From NCBI GenBank assembly GCA_027257055.1, contig JAPVLO010000277.1, positions 1,426,001 through 1,490,000 of the forward strand: a stretch of 64,000 nucleotides of DNA, read 5' to 3'. Positions 24,770 to 36,237 of the stretch are shown piece after piece. Numbering within the stretch: the stretch's first letter is position 1; each line of letters begins with the position of its first letter. This stretch comes from Cephalopachus bancanus. Its lineage: Eukaryota; Chordata; Mammalia; Primates; Tarsiidae. The translations under genes and the position numbers were made by a program. The notes below the pieces were generated by a model that saw only the letters and a program-made list of their open reading frames with translations, did not search any database and was not told the DNA's origin.

Positions 24770-25265
24770 GTGCCTCTCACCTGGCTGTGTACTAGAACCA
24801 CTTGGGCAACTTTTAAATCTCCCGAAACCTGGACCACACTCCAGACTGAGCAAATGAACATCTGGAGGGTCACACTTAGCATCTGTGGTGGGTTGTTTTG
24901 TTTGTTTGTTTTGAGTCAGGGTCTTGCTCTGCGACCCAGGCTGGAGTGCAGCGGCAGGATCACGGCTCACCACAACCTTGACTTCCCAGGCTCAGGCAAT
25001 CCTTCCTCCTCTGTCTCCTAAGTTGCCAGGACTACAGGTGTGCCCTTCCTCCTCACACCACCACACCTGGCTAATTAAAAAAAATCTTTTTTTTGTAGAG
25101 ATGAGTTCTTGCTATGTTGCCTGGGCTGGTCTCAAAAGCCTGGGCTCAAGTGAGCCTCCTGCCTCAGCCTCCCAAAGTGCTGGGGGTGAGCCACTGCACC
25201 TGGCCCATCCGTGGTTTTTAAGGCTCCCACATGCTCCATGGTGCATCCTGGACTGAGAGCCACGG
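24770..25265 (+). mobile_element. MER5-type hAT remnant split by an Alu
   Basis: TACTAGAACCACTTGGGCAA and TTTTAAATCTCC at the left, and GACTGAGAGCCACGG at the right, are typical of this family. The Alu at 24900-25204 interrupts it. Confidence 0.5.
24900..25204 (-). mobile_element. Alu, J-like
   Basis: Reverse dimer: GAGTCAGGGTCTTGCTCTGC, the right arm, an A/T linker at about 25074-25098, then CTCAAGTGAGCCTCCTGCC and the end CCACTGCACCTGGCC. Confidence 0.9.
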
Positions 25266-25564
25266 CCTTGGATCTATGGGTCATGCTCATGTCTCCTGCC
25301 AGGACCCTCAACAGCTCAGGGTGCCCTGCCCAGGGTGTGCTGGCCAGAGTAGGGGAGGCAGGCCAGGCTGGGAAACAGCCTTGGGCGGTGTGCAGAGCCG
25401 GGCTCCAGGGGCCCACAGCAGAGCGGAAATTGTCAGGCCTGATTTGGCCACCAAAGGCTGTCTCACATAGGTCAAGGGTATATTCACATTATTAATGCTT
25501 TCTATCTGCAGAACACTTTCCACTCTCCCGGTGGGTCATGATGATCATTATTCTAGTGCGGTTT

Positions 25565-25770
25565 GTCACTAATTGGGGCTTACCGTGTGCCAGGCACTTT
25601 GCACGCATTGCTCACCTCTTCTAAATGCCCTGTCACCTTCTGGTACCCCCATTTCCCAGAAGAAAAAACAGGCTCAGAGAGGAATACGGCAATACGTGAG
25701 AAAGCCAGCATTTGAACCCTGGCCCACCTGGTCACATGGCCAGTGCTCTGCTGACCTGCCACACGACATG
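25565..25770 (-). mobile_element. MIR, nearly full length
   Basis: Antisense order: CTTACCGTGTGCCAGGCAC, TTTGCACGCATTGCTCAC, CCCATTTCCCAGAAG, GGCTCAGAGAGGAATACG, CATTTGAACCCTGGCC. Confidence 0.8.
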
Positions 25771-25904
25771 GCATCCTCCACAAGCAATCCATTTTGCTGT
25801 TGGATTCCTAAAAATGTAAATTCGCAAAGACATCAGCAGTCCATAGGGTGCCTGGGGGGCAGGGCAGAGAGAGACAGGATTGGATGAGAGGGTTCCAGCG
25901 TCAT

Positions 25905-26052
25905 CCCATTATCTCTGATTCTTACCACAAAACCAGGCAATTGCTGCTATTGTCTCCTTTTGCAGATGAGCAAACTGAGGGCTATGGAAGTCAGATACCC
26001 TGCCTAGGCTGATAGGACTAGTAAGAGGCAGAGCCAGGGTTCAAACTCAGTC
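25905..26052 (-). mobile_element. MIR
   Basis: Antisense words: TTGCAGATGAGCAAACTGAG, ACTAGTAAGAGGCAGAGCC, AGGGTTCAAACTCAG. Confidence 0.75.
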
Positions 26053-26197
26053 CCGAAGAGAGAGAGAGGGCGAGAGGGAGGAAGTGGGCTGTCACGGTGG
26101 CTTGACTCAGAGGGCCTTGTTGGGTATGCTCAAAGAGCAGTGGCCAGGCGGCTTTATGTTCAGAGAAATTGCTCTGGCTGCAGGGTAGAGAAGCTCT

Positions 26198-26365
26198 CGG
26201 AGCAGTGACTTCCAAACTCTAATGTATATGCAGATCGCCAGGTTGAAATGAAGATTCTGATCCCTTTGATCTGGGATGGGGTCTGTGGTTTGGATTTCCA
26301 ATGAGCTCTAAAGCGACCATACACTGCTGGTGCTTGAGTCACACTTTGAGTTCCACCGAGTGAAC
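26198..26365 (+). mobile_element. MER5-type hAT remnant
   Basis: CAGTGACTTCCAAACTCTAA, ATGCAGATCGCCAGG, GATTCTGATCC and, at the far end, CACACTTTGAGTTCCACCG. This is the terminal structure of the family across about 165 bases. Confidence 0.65.
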
Positions 26366-26375
26366 GGTGGGCAAG

Positions 26376-26665
26376 GCTGGACGCGGTGGCTCATGCCTGC
26401 AATCCCAGCACTTTGGGAGGCTGAGGTGGAATGATCGCTTGAGCTGGGCAACACAGTGAGACCTCGTCTCTACAAAAAGAATCAAAAACTAGCCCTGTGT
26501 GGCAGCACAAGCCTGTAGTTCCATCTACTCCGGAGGCCGAGGCAGGAAGATCTCCTGAGCCCGGGAGGTCAAGGCTGCGGTGAGTTGTGATCGTGCCACT
26601 GTACTCTAGCCTGAGAGAAAGAGTGAGACTTCAACTAAAATAAATAAATAAATAAATAAAAGAAA
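26376..26665 (+). mobile_element. Alu with TAAA microsatellite tail
   Basis: Dimer with a shortened left arm, tail AAATAAATAAATAAATAAA, flanked by GGTGGGCAAG at 26366-26375 and 26666-26675. Confidence 0.9.
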
Positions 26666-26773
26666 GGTGGGCAAGACTGGATCAGGAAACCAAGAAGGGA
26701 GCTCAGAGGGCAGACCCAGGGATCCCCAAGCGACTCTGAGCCTGTCTCTGTCCTAACTGCCTGTGTGATTCAG

Positions 26774-26899
26774 GGCTCAGTCGGCAAGTGTGCCTCGGCG
26801 AACGATCTCACAGCGTCCCACACCAAAGGGTCCAAGAACCACATTCATTCAGAAGATGGCAGCTCTGAGGCCCAAGGCAGCCCAGACGCAGCCAGGCAG
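26774..26899 (+). other. Exon-like open segment in the FAM167A intron (candidate cassette exon)
   Basis: A 126-base segment is bounded by an acceptor-like TGTGTGATTCAG (ending 26773, with a branch-like TCCTAAC at 26751) and a donor-like CAG/GTAGGC at 26900. Its length is a multiple of three. It is open in the frame FAM167A would use, since the flanking coding exons join in phase 0. It would add 42 polar residues (starting GSVGKCASANDL) between residues 129 and 130. It would break a predicted helix there, the tract after the branch point is weak, and no known protein matches. Treat it as a hypothesis. Confidence 0.25.
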
Positions 26900-27378
26900 G
26901 TAGGCAGGACGTGCAATTCTGCCTGCTCAGGGATTAGACCGCAGTAAAGGCAACTTGTAAAACCCTTGACTGGATTGGAAACAGAGATCAACATTTGGAC
27001 AACAAGAACAGTGTCCAGCTTTTCAGTCTCAGTCAAAACACAAAACTTACTGCCGTGGACTTCCAACTCCATCGTCTGCGCACTCGCTTTTAACCTAAAA
27101 GTGGTTTGCATAACCTTTGTTGCATTTTAAGCACAGGATCAGTCTTCCCTGCTGACTTGTGAAGCTCGAGTGTTTGTCATTTCTTCTTATGTGGGCAAGG
27201 AACGAGACTGGAAGTCTGTAATTTCAATCACGGGGATGTTTTCCCTGCACGAAGCCAGATACCCAATTTGATGGGAGTTTTGACCCTGGAGAGTACAGTC
27301 CCTCACCTGTTCTCTGACCAGCTAGCAGCTCTCCCAGGAGGCAGTGGTCAGTGTCACCCCATTCGGAGGCAGGCCACG
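26900..27378. other. Intronic sequence without recognised repeats
   Basis: About 480 bases with no Alu, L1 or MIR words that I can see and balanced base composition. It may be ordinary unique sequence or a regulatory element. Nothing decides it. Confidence 0.35.
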
Positions 27379-27584
27379 CTGGGTCTGGAAGTGGGGGCTG
27401 GCCTGCCCCTGACTCCTAACAGACCAGCTGAAAGACAGAGCGACTGATCTTGACTTACTTCCAAGGAAGGATCCCAACAGCTCCCTCAGGGGTCAGCTCT
27501 CCCTCTCAGCTTTGGAGGAAATGACAGTCACTCCTGAGGCCCCCCACGGGGGGGGACCTGCAGGCAGATGAAATTTTCCTCCAG
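27379..27584 (+). repeat. Intronic direct duplication, copy B (partner 24478-24674)
   Basis: Second copy of the 24478-24674 segment about 2.9 kb downstream, with a small insertion CCCCCCACGGGGGGGGACC near its end (about 27540-27558). Confidence 0.8.
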
Positions 27585-28714
27585 GCTAATGCAAGGGGTG
27601 AAGGTGAAGATCCTCAAAGCCTCTTAGTGTGACTCCTCCCACTGAGAAGGCCTGACCTTGGGATCCCAGGGGGGCTTAGAGAGGTGCCACCCTCTGGCTG
27701 CAACAGGCATGAATGTGGCCTCTGCACTGGAGGCCTTGGGGGCCCCCCGCCCCCCCCAGCTCCTGCAGGCTGCGATCCAGTCTCAATGTTCCTGGACATC
27801 GAGACTCAGGGTTCAGTGAAGTGGCCGTTGTGCGGTTGCTGATTCTGTGTTGCTGGAGGATCACAGTCTCCAATGCTCCATCTTCCAGGTAGCCTCCGCA
27901 GATAGCCGAATGGCCTGGGGTGGGGCGGGGCAGTGCTTCAGGACAGGGCCGAGCCAGAAAGGGCACAACCCCAGATCTGTAAGGGGGAGGGTCTCTGCCC
28001 TCTGGCTGCATCCGGAACGTGGAACGTCTTGCACGCGCCTCTCAGGGGGCCTTGGTCAGCCAGCCAGGGCCCAGCCCGGGCCCTCAGCATCAGTCAGCAC
28101 AAGAGAAAAGGGGCCCTCCTCTCTGCCATCTCTCTTCAGTCGCGCCCAGAAGTTCCCCCTCGCCAACTTGGAAGGTGGAGAAAGGGAACCGCAAAGTCTT
28201 CCGCTTGGGCTCTGTGCTGCCAACACTAGAAACAAAGCGTCCTGGCTTCCTCCTGGGTTGGCTTCGTGGTGAGAAGCCCCGGGCGCTGGCAGATGTTTTT
28301 CTTTTCGTGTCACGCAGGTGTTTGATTCCCATAGACAGAGCTCTAAGAAGGTGTTCATAGTTGTTAGCAAAAGGGAAAAGAAACCTGACAAGTTTTAATC
28401 ATTTCGGGCCTGCTGTGGCAGGTGGCCTGTCGGCTGGGACCCAGCTGGCCCCGGCAGGCCACAGCACAGTTTCAAGGCAGGAGACCCCTCTGGTTAACCC
28501 TCTCTCGCCCATGCCACCTGTGTTTACAGGACTCTGGTATGTCCCAGCGTCAGCCCTTGGAGGCCAGGATTATCCACATCTGCCGAATGGTGTGGCCCAA
28601 TGACGGGTCAGACTCACCAAGCATCTTCTGAGGGGTGTGGGGTGAGAGCTGTGAGGATACAGCCATGTTAATAACTCCATCTCGGGGGCATTTGGGGTTC
28701 TCAAAGTGCTTTCT
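27585..28714. other. Intronic sequence without supported features
   Basis: GC-rich, with overlapping open frames on both strands. No splice-bounded frame or repeat is recognised. Confidence 0.4.
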
Positions 28715-29006
28715 TTCTTTTCTTTTTCTTTTTTTTTTTTTTGAGTTGGAATCTCACTCTGTCACCCAGGCTGGAGGGCAGTGGCACAGCCCTCTGCAGC
28801 CTTGAGCTGCTGGGCTCAGGCGATCCTTCCAAGTGACTGGAACTACAGGCATGCACCACCATGCCTGGCTAATTTTTTGATTTATCATAGAGATGAGGTC
28901 TCACCAAGTTGCCCAGGCTGGTCTTGAACCTGTGAGCTCAGGCAATCCTCTCACCTCGGCCTCCCAAAGTACTGGGATTATAGGCGTGAACCACCACGCC
29001 AGGCCA
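28715..29006 (-). mobile_element. Alu
   Basis: Reverse dimer with a right-arm deletion, flanked by imperfect repeats CTCAAAGTGCTTTC (about 28699) and CCCAAAGCACTTTC (about 29008). It lies inside or beside a MIR. Confidence 0.9.
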
Positions 29007-29165
29007 TCCCAAAGCACTTTCGCATACAGTACCCTGTGAGAAGGCTTGGAAGTGTGTGCTCTACCCATTTTATAGAGGAGAAGATGAAGCTGAGAAAAGT
29101 TACAGGCCCAAGGGAAGGGAGGTTAAGCAACTTAAGGACATGTGCAAGGTGTGGCTAAACCACAA
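29007..29165 (-). mobile_element. MIR
   Basis: Antisense words: CACTTTCGCATACAGTACCC, CTACCCATTTTATAGAGGAG, AAGATGAAGCTGAG. Confidence 0.65.
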
Positions 29166-30054
29166 CACAGACTCGCTTCCTTACTCTGGATCCAGACGCA
29201 TCAAATGTTCAGTCCAAGGAGTCAGGAGCTGTCAAAAAGCCTGTTTAAGCCCTACTCATTTCACAACAGGGAAATGGCCCCGAGAGTTGCTAGTGATGCC
29301 TTACACCCACCCGTCAGCAGGAACTGGGCAGCCATGCTGTGTTGTGAGAAGGATCGTCACTTGCTGGGAGCCATCCGGCGAGGTACTGGCCAGGCTGGCG
29401 TTTGGTTCACAAGAGAGCGTGTAGTCCAGGCACCTGTTTGCTTTAAGTCTTCTCCGCATAGCTTGGGGCTTTTGGCCAGTCTGGCGCCAGCAGCCCACAG
29501 GAGGAAGACTCCTGTTCTCTTAGGGGTATCAAAGAACTGATAAAGGAAGGCACCAGCAAAGGAGATACATTAAAACCTCAGTGACCTTTAGTTCTGGGTG
29601 GTAATAATATTCATTCGCCTTCTCTAGAGTTTCCAAAATTTCTAAAATGGAAATAAGTATGATTAAAGGGAAAACATTGTTAAAATAAAAGACCAAAGAA
29701 AGAACCAGTACCAGGCTCTTCTCTGTCTTGCCAGTGTAATTGGTACACATTCCTTGCCTTGCAATCAACACATTCTTAAAAAGGCATAGGCTCTCCTAGA
29801 ATAAGCTTAAAACGAGGCCTCTGGTCCCCAGGAAAGCCCACTCAATGTGACAGATGATGAGGTGGATGGGAACTGCTGGCCAGTGAGCCTTGGAGACCCT
29901 GAATCCGATGGTGCTGTCTGCCCTCCCTTCCTGGACTGTCCTGCAGGAGAAAGAAGGGAGGAGAAGCCTCCGGGTCGTCCCTCACTGGAATAACCGCACG
30001 AGGTGACGCTGGGGCTGGACAAGGCGGGCGGGGCTCCTTCTTCCAGTCCCCTGT
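29166..30054. other. Intronic sequence, mostly unassigned
   Basis: A stretch at about 29575-29700 (TCTGGGTGGTAATAATATTC, AAATTTCTAAAATGG) resembles the 3' end of an old L1 but is too diverged to call. No gene is supported. Confidence 0.35.
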
Positions 30055-30175
30055 CCAGTGAGTGCCTGGCTTTGGTGCTGGAGTGCGGGGGCCAGGGGAG
30101 TGGGACAGGGCCCCTGTCTTTGTGGCGTTCCCCCTCTGAGGGGGAGACAGGCACAAACCAGCGGCACAGGGTGAC
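30055..30175 (-). mobile_element. L2 fragment
   Basis: Antisense L2 words: GAGTGCCTGGCTTTGGTGC, GGGCCCCTGTCTTTGTGG, GAGGGGGAGACAGGCAC. Confidence 0.45.
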
Positions 30176-30469
30176 ACAACTATGTCAGGGTGCGAGAAGT
30201 ATAGTTCCCAAGTGCTCTGGGAGCTGAAGACCAGGCTTAGTGGTCACTACGCAGGTGCGGTAGATGATGAAATTAACCGAAGGGAAATATATAGATTCCT
30301 CACTTTCTCACCAGCTGAATCCACACCTGTAAGCGTGACTGCCCTTAGGTTTCTGCTGATTTCCCCTTCACGTTTCTCCTATACTAACTGGAACCCCATT
30401 CCTCTGGTGGGCTCCTCCCCTTCATAATAACTACACGCCCCAGTATTGGGGAGCAGCTCTGAGGCGAGG

Positions 30470-30600
30470 CACCCCGGCATTAGCTAGATGTGCAGATTCG
30501 CACCCTCCATGGAGATTCAGATTCCCTAAATCTAGGGGGGTGTTGGGGGGTGTTTAGCAAGTGCCCGCAGGCAATTCTAATGCAGTGGGCCCGTGAGCTG
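30470..30600 (+). mobile_element. MER5-type hAT remnant
   Basis: CAGATTCGCACCC, GGAGATTCAGATTCCC and TTTAGCAAGTGCCCGCAGG follow the family order. Confidence 0.5.
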
Positions 30601-30654
30601 CTCCTGGGTGGAGGGAAGCGGTGTCACATTCGTAATTAGATCAGACTTCAAGTT

Positions 30655-30770
30655 CCACCATGTTCTAGTCGAGTGACTCTGGGAAAATCCTCCTTGGTTT
30701 TGTCATTGTAAACATGCAGATAATAAGTCCCTCCCTGGCAGGGTGCCACAAAGGAAGCATGAGAAACGAT
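30655..30770 (+). mobile_element. MIR fragment
   Basis: Sense MIR: CTAGTCGAGTGACTCTGGG, TTGGTTTTGTCATTGTAAAC, GATAATAAGTCCCTCCC. Confidence 0.55.
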
Positions 30771-30829
30771 GAGAAGCTTGGGGGGGTGCATACCTCCCAG
30801 GCTGCTGGAATGGTCAGGTCTGCATTGTG

Positions 30830-30995
30830 CACATTTATATGAGTGGCGCCAGTTAATACCCACAGCAATCTCTCCGGGGGGCACGATTACAATCCCCATT
30901 TTACAGATGAGAAAACAGATTCAGACCCTTGCCCATGGTCTCCCAGCAGAGCAGAAATTTGAACTCAGATCTGCCCAACCTCTGAGCCCTGCATG
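30830..30995 (-). mobile_element. MIR
   Basis: Antisense: ATCCCCATTTTACAGATGAG (about 30892), GAAAACAGATTCAGACCC, AATTTGAACTCAGATCTGCC. Confidence 0.75.
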
Positions 30996-32154
30996 GATCT
31001 GGGATTCCCAACGTCATAGGCCGCCTCAAGGGCCCCCGCCCAGCACGTGAAGGCCAAAGTGTCTGTTCTTCCCAAGGAGACAGGTGCACTTGGGAGAGCA
31101 AAATGGCCTCAAATGGGACTAGAGGGTGAGGCAGAAAATAGATTTGTTTCACCTCCCTTCAGAGGCACAGGCAGGCACGGAGCTGTAGAAACCGCAGGTG
31201 CCCAGGAAACCTAACGACCCCTCAGCACTCCAGTCTTGCGGTCACCCACTCTCGCTCTCGGCCAGTGGGCCTGCTGACACCTCCGAAGTGACGCCTGCCC
31301 AGCGTCCGGTGTGAAGCTCCCACTCGATCAGTTCCCAGGCTGCGGAGCCTAGAACCCAAGAAAAGTCTGGAAGCCCCAGCAGCGGTATCCCAGGGGTCTT
31401 CCAAAGTCTCTCCAGCACTGCTTCCAGATGACAGCTGCCACTGTGGCTAAAGCTTTTCATTACACTTGACGAAGCCCCAAGTCCTGCCTGTGGACGGCTA
31501 GGCCACCCTGCACGTGGAAGGCGAGGATCGTGCAGGGAGGATGGTGGCAGAGCAGGAAGGCAGTCCCTGTTAGGGTGTCTCCTTTCCCTCCACCCATGCC
31601 CAGAGACACCCCCGCAGAGTGACGCAGCACCCAGAGGCGAGGGAGCCCAGCCCTTCCGGAAGGTCTGGCTTGGGCCCAGAGGGAACGGCAGCTCCGTGGC
31701 TGGAGCTCCAGCGTCCTGGCAAGAGCAGCAGTCCTGGGACGGGCTGTTTGGCCTCCCAAGAACCCCACTTGCTCTTCAGGGAAGGGGGAGCTCTGGCCCT
31801 TCTCATGTCCAAGTTGGGGATGCCCCTGACTGGGAGGCTCCCCTGACTCCAGCCCAAGTCTGAAGTGCATGTTGGGTGGCCCGCAGTGAAAGAGACATCG
31901 TCCCACTGACCCCCCAGCCATGTTTGGTGAGATGTGAAGGGCGACACAGATGTCAGGGGTAAGGGAGTGCCCAGAAAGGATGGGGGAAGCTTGAGTTGGT
32001 GGCCAGCCCTGCACCAGACACTGGGGAGCACAGAAGGGTCGTCCAGGGACCCTGCATCAGGAACTCCAGTCACCTGGGAGGACAGATGAGCGCCGTATGG
32101 GAAGTACCTTATGCTTTTCTCTGTGGTTCTGATCATGACAATGGGATAAAGTGG
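30996..32154. other. Intronic sequence without supported features
   Basis: Two long minus-strand frames (31460-32014 and 31570-32136) overlap in different frames in GC-rich sequence. Neither has a recognisable family, so neither is called. Confidence 0.4.
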
Positions 32155-32415
32155 AACTCATATTTATGGAACTCCATGAACTGTACCAAGTTTCTTACAT
32201 GTGTATTTGTTTAATTCTCTTAATAAGGGAGTATATTCTACCTGTTTGTTGTTCAGTTCATTACTATTAATAATTTAACGATGTGCCCACTGAACAGATA
32301 AGGGAACTGAGGCTCAGGTAGGGTGCCTTGTGCAGGGGGGCATCACCCGTGAGTCCTGGAGAAGGACTTGGAACCCAGGCAATGACTCTGTCTGCTCTAG
32401 CCCCGTTCTCTCCAC
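32155..32415 (-). mobile_element. MIR, long copy
   Basis: Antisense order across 260 bases: GTACCAAGTTTCTTACATG, GTTTAATTCTCTTAATAAG, GATAAGGGAACTGAGGCTC, TTGGAACCCAGGCAATGAC, CTGCTCTAGCCCC. Confidence 0.8.
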
Positions 32416-32532
32416 GGGCCTGGGCCAGGGACCGCTGAGAAGGGGAGGTCATCCTGGGGAGGAGAGTCAGGCATCGGGTCTCCAGGGCTGCCCCAGCTGG
32501 GGAAAACCAAGACCTGGCTCTAAGGACATTTA

Positions 32533-32690
32533 GTTGATTGATTGATTCCCTGGTTGGTTCATTCGTGCATCCAACAAATGGGCTTGAGCTCCAGAGCGTG
32601 CAGGCACCGGGCCTGTGGCACACACAGTCGTGGTCTCACCTCAGGTGTGTTACGATCTAGTGGGGAGACAGACTCCCCATGCCCATGGGG
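32533..32690 (-). mobile_element. L2 fragment
   Basis: GATTGATTGATTCC and TTGGTTCATTCGTGCATCC, CAACAAATG, then GGCACCGGGCCTGTGGC and CGATCTAGTGGGGAGACAG in antisense L2 order. Confidence 0.6.
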
Positions 32691-33971
32691 GCATCGTTCA
32701 ACCCACAGGGAGCTGGGCCTGAAGAGCCATAACCAGGGGGAAGGGACTACAGGAGGGGGACAGAGCCCCGATGTGGCCACCTGTGGGGTGAGGACATCAA
32801 GAAGGGGGCGAGGCCGGAGAAGGGAGGGGGGACGGTTGTACCTTTGATAGGTTCGAAGAGGAGAGAGACCCAGTGAGCCAGGGGGAAGCAGGTAGGGAGG
32901 GAAAGCGTGCTGGCTGCACTGGTCTGGGTCTGACCTCGCCCTGCCAGCAGCAGCCATGTCTCTCCTGCCCTCCCTCCTGGGCACAGAATGCCTTCCCTGG
33001 TTGTACAGTTTCCAGAACCCCCTCACGTTCAAAATGCAATCCCATGAGTGGGAGGAAAATGGGCAGCGCCCCTCTCTGCCAAGGAATCACAGCCCCTGTC
33101 CAGTCGCTCGCCTTATCGAACTGTGCTGGGACTAGGACTCAGAGCCCGGGTGGCAGGTCTAGGGGCTTTTCAGAATGCCACCCTCCGCCCTTCCCAAGGG
33201 CCAGCCTCGTCCCATGAAGGTTACAGTTTGGCCTAGACCTTCCGCGTTTGAAAACTCAAAGTCCATCTCCCCACAGGTAGAGCTGGCCTTTTGCGGTGGG
33301 GCCCCCACCAGGGTCTGAGGCTCCTCCCACCTCCTGCCCACGCTTGGCCTCTGGTCCGGCCTTTCCTCCCAGCAGACAGATGCTCCACAGGGGCCCTGGA
33401 AGGCAGGAACCCAGGAGCCATGGCACAGTTGAGAGTGGCCTTACTGGCTCCCTCCTGACCCATTGAGCCACCCGGGGGACAGGAGCCATTGCCCCTTTCT
33501 CCCATTCACACCTGCGGGTCGGACACTGCAGAGCCTGAGGCCCTGTGAGCGCAGCCTCCGCCTGCCAGGAGCACCTGCTGACGCCATCCAGCTGGCCCAA
33601 CTGCCTCTCAGAATCGAGGCCTCTGCAAAACCAGCTCCAGCCTGCGGGTCGTCCTCTAGAAACCAGCTCACAAGCTCAGCTTGGTTCCTAGGGGTGTTCA
33701 TGTGTGTTTGGCTTCGTTTTGGTTTTCCGCATTTCCCCAGAACCTCAAATTGCCCTTCTGCAACACACTTGAACTACACCCGCTGCTTTCTTTCCTACCA
33801 GTGTTAATCTGGCTCTTTCTCAGAGGTCAAATCCAAGATGAAATAGTACTACTTTATCCAGGCTTCCAAGGGGATGCTTCTGCACAGCACCGCTGAAAGC
33901 AGTGAGCCGGACCTTCCGGTGAAGTTAATGAGACAGGTGACAGAGACCGCTCCAAGCTTCAAGATTCAAGG
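32691..33971. other. Intronic sequence without supported features
   Basis: GC-rich sequence with a large unused open frame on each strand. No repeat or exon is recognised. Confidence 0.4.
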
Positions 33972-34209
33972 CCCAGTCAGGCTCGGTGGCTCACACCTGT
34001 AATCCCAGCACTTTGGGAAGTAGAGGCAAGAGGATTCCCGAGGCCAGGGTTTCGAGACCAGCCCGGGCAACTTGGCAAGACTTCCTCTCGACAGTAAATC
34101 AGCCATGCCTGTGATTCCAGCTACTTGGAAGGCTGAGACGGAAGGGTCCCCTGAGCATGCCATTGCGCTCCAGCCTGGGCGACAGAGTAAGATGACTCAA
34201 AAAAAAAAG
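33972..34209 (+). mobile_element. Alu with internal deletions
   Basis: Left arm complete, linker CAGTAAATCAGCC, right arm missing its middle, ending GGCGACAGAGTAAGATGACTC. Confidence 0.9.
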
Positions 34210-34612
34210 TCCCGTTTGCAAATCGTGGAACAGTGGGACATGTCCTGAACCGGCACACACGCTGTGAAGAGGCCTAGGCTTTCTACTCAGTCCCTTTTCA
34301 ACATCCGCCAGAGACAAATGGCTGCTCTTAGGTGGAGCGGGAGAGATAAGAGCACCAGATTGGAGATTAGACAGAAGGCCCTCAGGACTCAGCCTCCCAG
34401 CTCACTGCCGTGTGATTTCTCTCGAGCCAGTTTTAGAGTTGCATCGGGACGCCTCTGCCCCGAATGTGCTTTCAGATTTGCCACCATTCCTGCCTTTGTT
34501 TCTCCAAAGTAAAAGAACAGAAGTTTCCACAAGCGAAAGTGCACAGCAGTTTTCAAGAATGTGGAAGCATTAGGTGACAGAAACAGGGGACATCGTTAGC
34601 AGGGTTCCTATG

Positions 34613-34905
<293 letters not shown>

Positions 34906-35109
34906 TTGTGCACCAAAATGATAATAATAGCGTTCTGGTTAAGACTTTTGTTGGGTGGAGGATTTGTCTGGTTGTCTGTACATTTACCGTTTTCAGGCAA
35001 CTAGAGCTGTGATGGGTGAAAGGTGACGCCTTCACAGAGTTGCACCTGTGTTGCCAACAATCTGATATTTGCATGTCCTTTTAAGACAATTTTTAAAAAC
35101 TTCAGGCTA

Positions 35110-35403
35110 GCTGTAATCCCGCGCTTTGGGAGGCCGAGGTGAGTGGATTGCCTGAGCCTGTGGGTTCAAGACCCGCCTGGGCAACTTGGCGAGACCTCAT
35201 CTCTACAATACATTAAAAAACCAGCCGGGCGTGGTAGCGCGCGCCTGTAGTTGCAGCTACTTGGAAGCCTGAGGCGGAAGGATTTCCGGGGCCCGGCAGG
35301 TTGAGTCTGCAGTGGCCGGGAGCAGCCACTGCACTCCAGTGTGGGCGACAGAGTGGGACTCCAACTCAAAAAATAAAAAAATAAAAATAAAAATAAATAA
35401 GAG
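35110..35403 (+). mobile_element. Alu, young subfamily, slightly 5'-truncated
   Basis: Begins at CTGTAATCCCGCGC, lacking about 25 bases of the usual 5' end, and has an AAATAAAAATAAAAATAAA tail. Target-site duplication CTTCAGGCTA at 35100-35109 and 35404-35413 shows the truncation happened at insertion. Confidence 0.93.
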
Positions 35404-35706
35404 CTTCAGGCTATTTTAGATGTATAGACATCAGTCCCTGGGACCTAAGAAAGTATTCAAGCAGCTCTCATTGGCAACTAGGAATCGAGGTATTTGCTTC
35501 CCTCGAATGCAGAGATCACTCAGTACTTTAGACCAAGCAAGCGAACACAAAGCAGGGGGCCAGGGATGCCAAGTAAGGACGCAGATTCTCCAGGTTTCCA
35601 CAAAAATGCTGTCGCTTCCACATGCTACGGGGGCCTTTGGCAGAGAACAAACTACTCTTTCCTTTCGCCAGTGGGCCAAGACCTGCTTCTTTGGCCCCTC
35701 GCCTTT

Positions 35707-35969
35707 GTTTTTGGTTTTTTGGGGTTTTTTTTTTTTTTTTGAGTTGGAGTCTCACTGTCGCCCAGACTGGAGTGTAGTGGCCATTCCTGGCCACCGCAGC
35801 CTCGACCTGCTGGGCTCTGGCGATCCTTCCGCCTCAACCTTCCAAGTAGCCGGAATTACAGGCATGCACTACCATGCCCGGCTGATTTTTTGATTATATT
35901 GTAGAGATAAGGTCTCGCTGCCCAGGCGGGTCTCGAACCTGCGGGCTCAGGCAATCCACTCCCTTCAGC
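35707..35969 (-). mobile_element. Alu, young subfamily, 5'-truncated
   Basis: Reverse copy with T-run at left and right end at CTCAGGCAATCCACTCCC. Perfect 14 bp duplication GGCCCCTCGCCTTT at 35693-35706 and 35970-35983. Confidence 0.93.
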
Positions 35970-36237
35970 GGCCCCTCGCCTTTAGCCTGCCCTGGAGAGG
36001 CCGTTCTGCTGCCCAGGCCACCTGTCAGCGTCTCGTCGGCTCTCTGTGCCACTCAGGCTAAAGAAGGCCCCACCGAGATGGCTCTTGAACTGGCCACCAA
36101 CGCCTGCGTCCACGCCTGCTGTGGCTCGGCTGACCCACCACCCCTGTTTGCCCAGACCGAGAAGATTCCCAGGATGTGGGATTCTCAGAGCTAAATAGGA
36201 AGGCCTTGGGAAAACGGAGTCCCAGATTTGCAGACTT

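Noticed and set aside
31460..32136. Two overlapping minus-strand open frames of 184 and 188 codons
   Set aside because: They use different frames of the same GC-rich intron DNA and neither shows a family, splice sites or a promoter.
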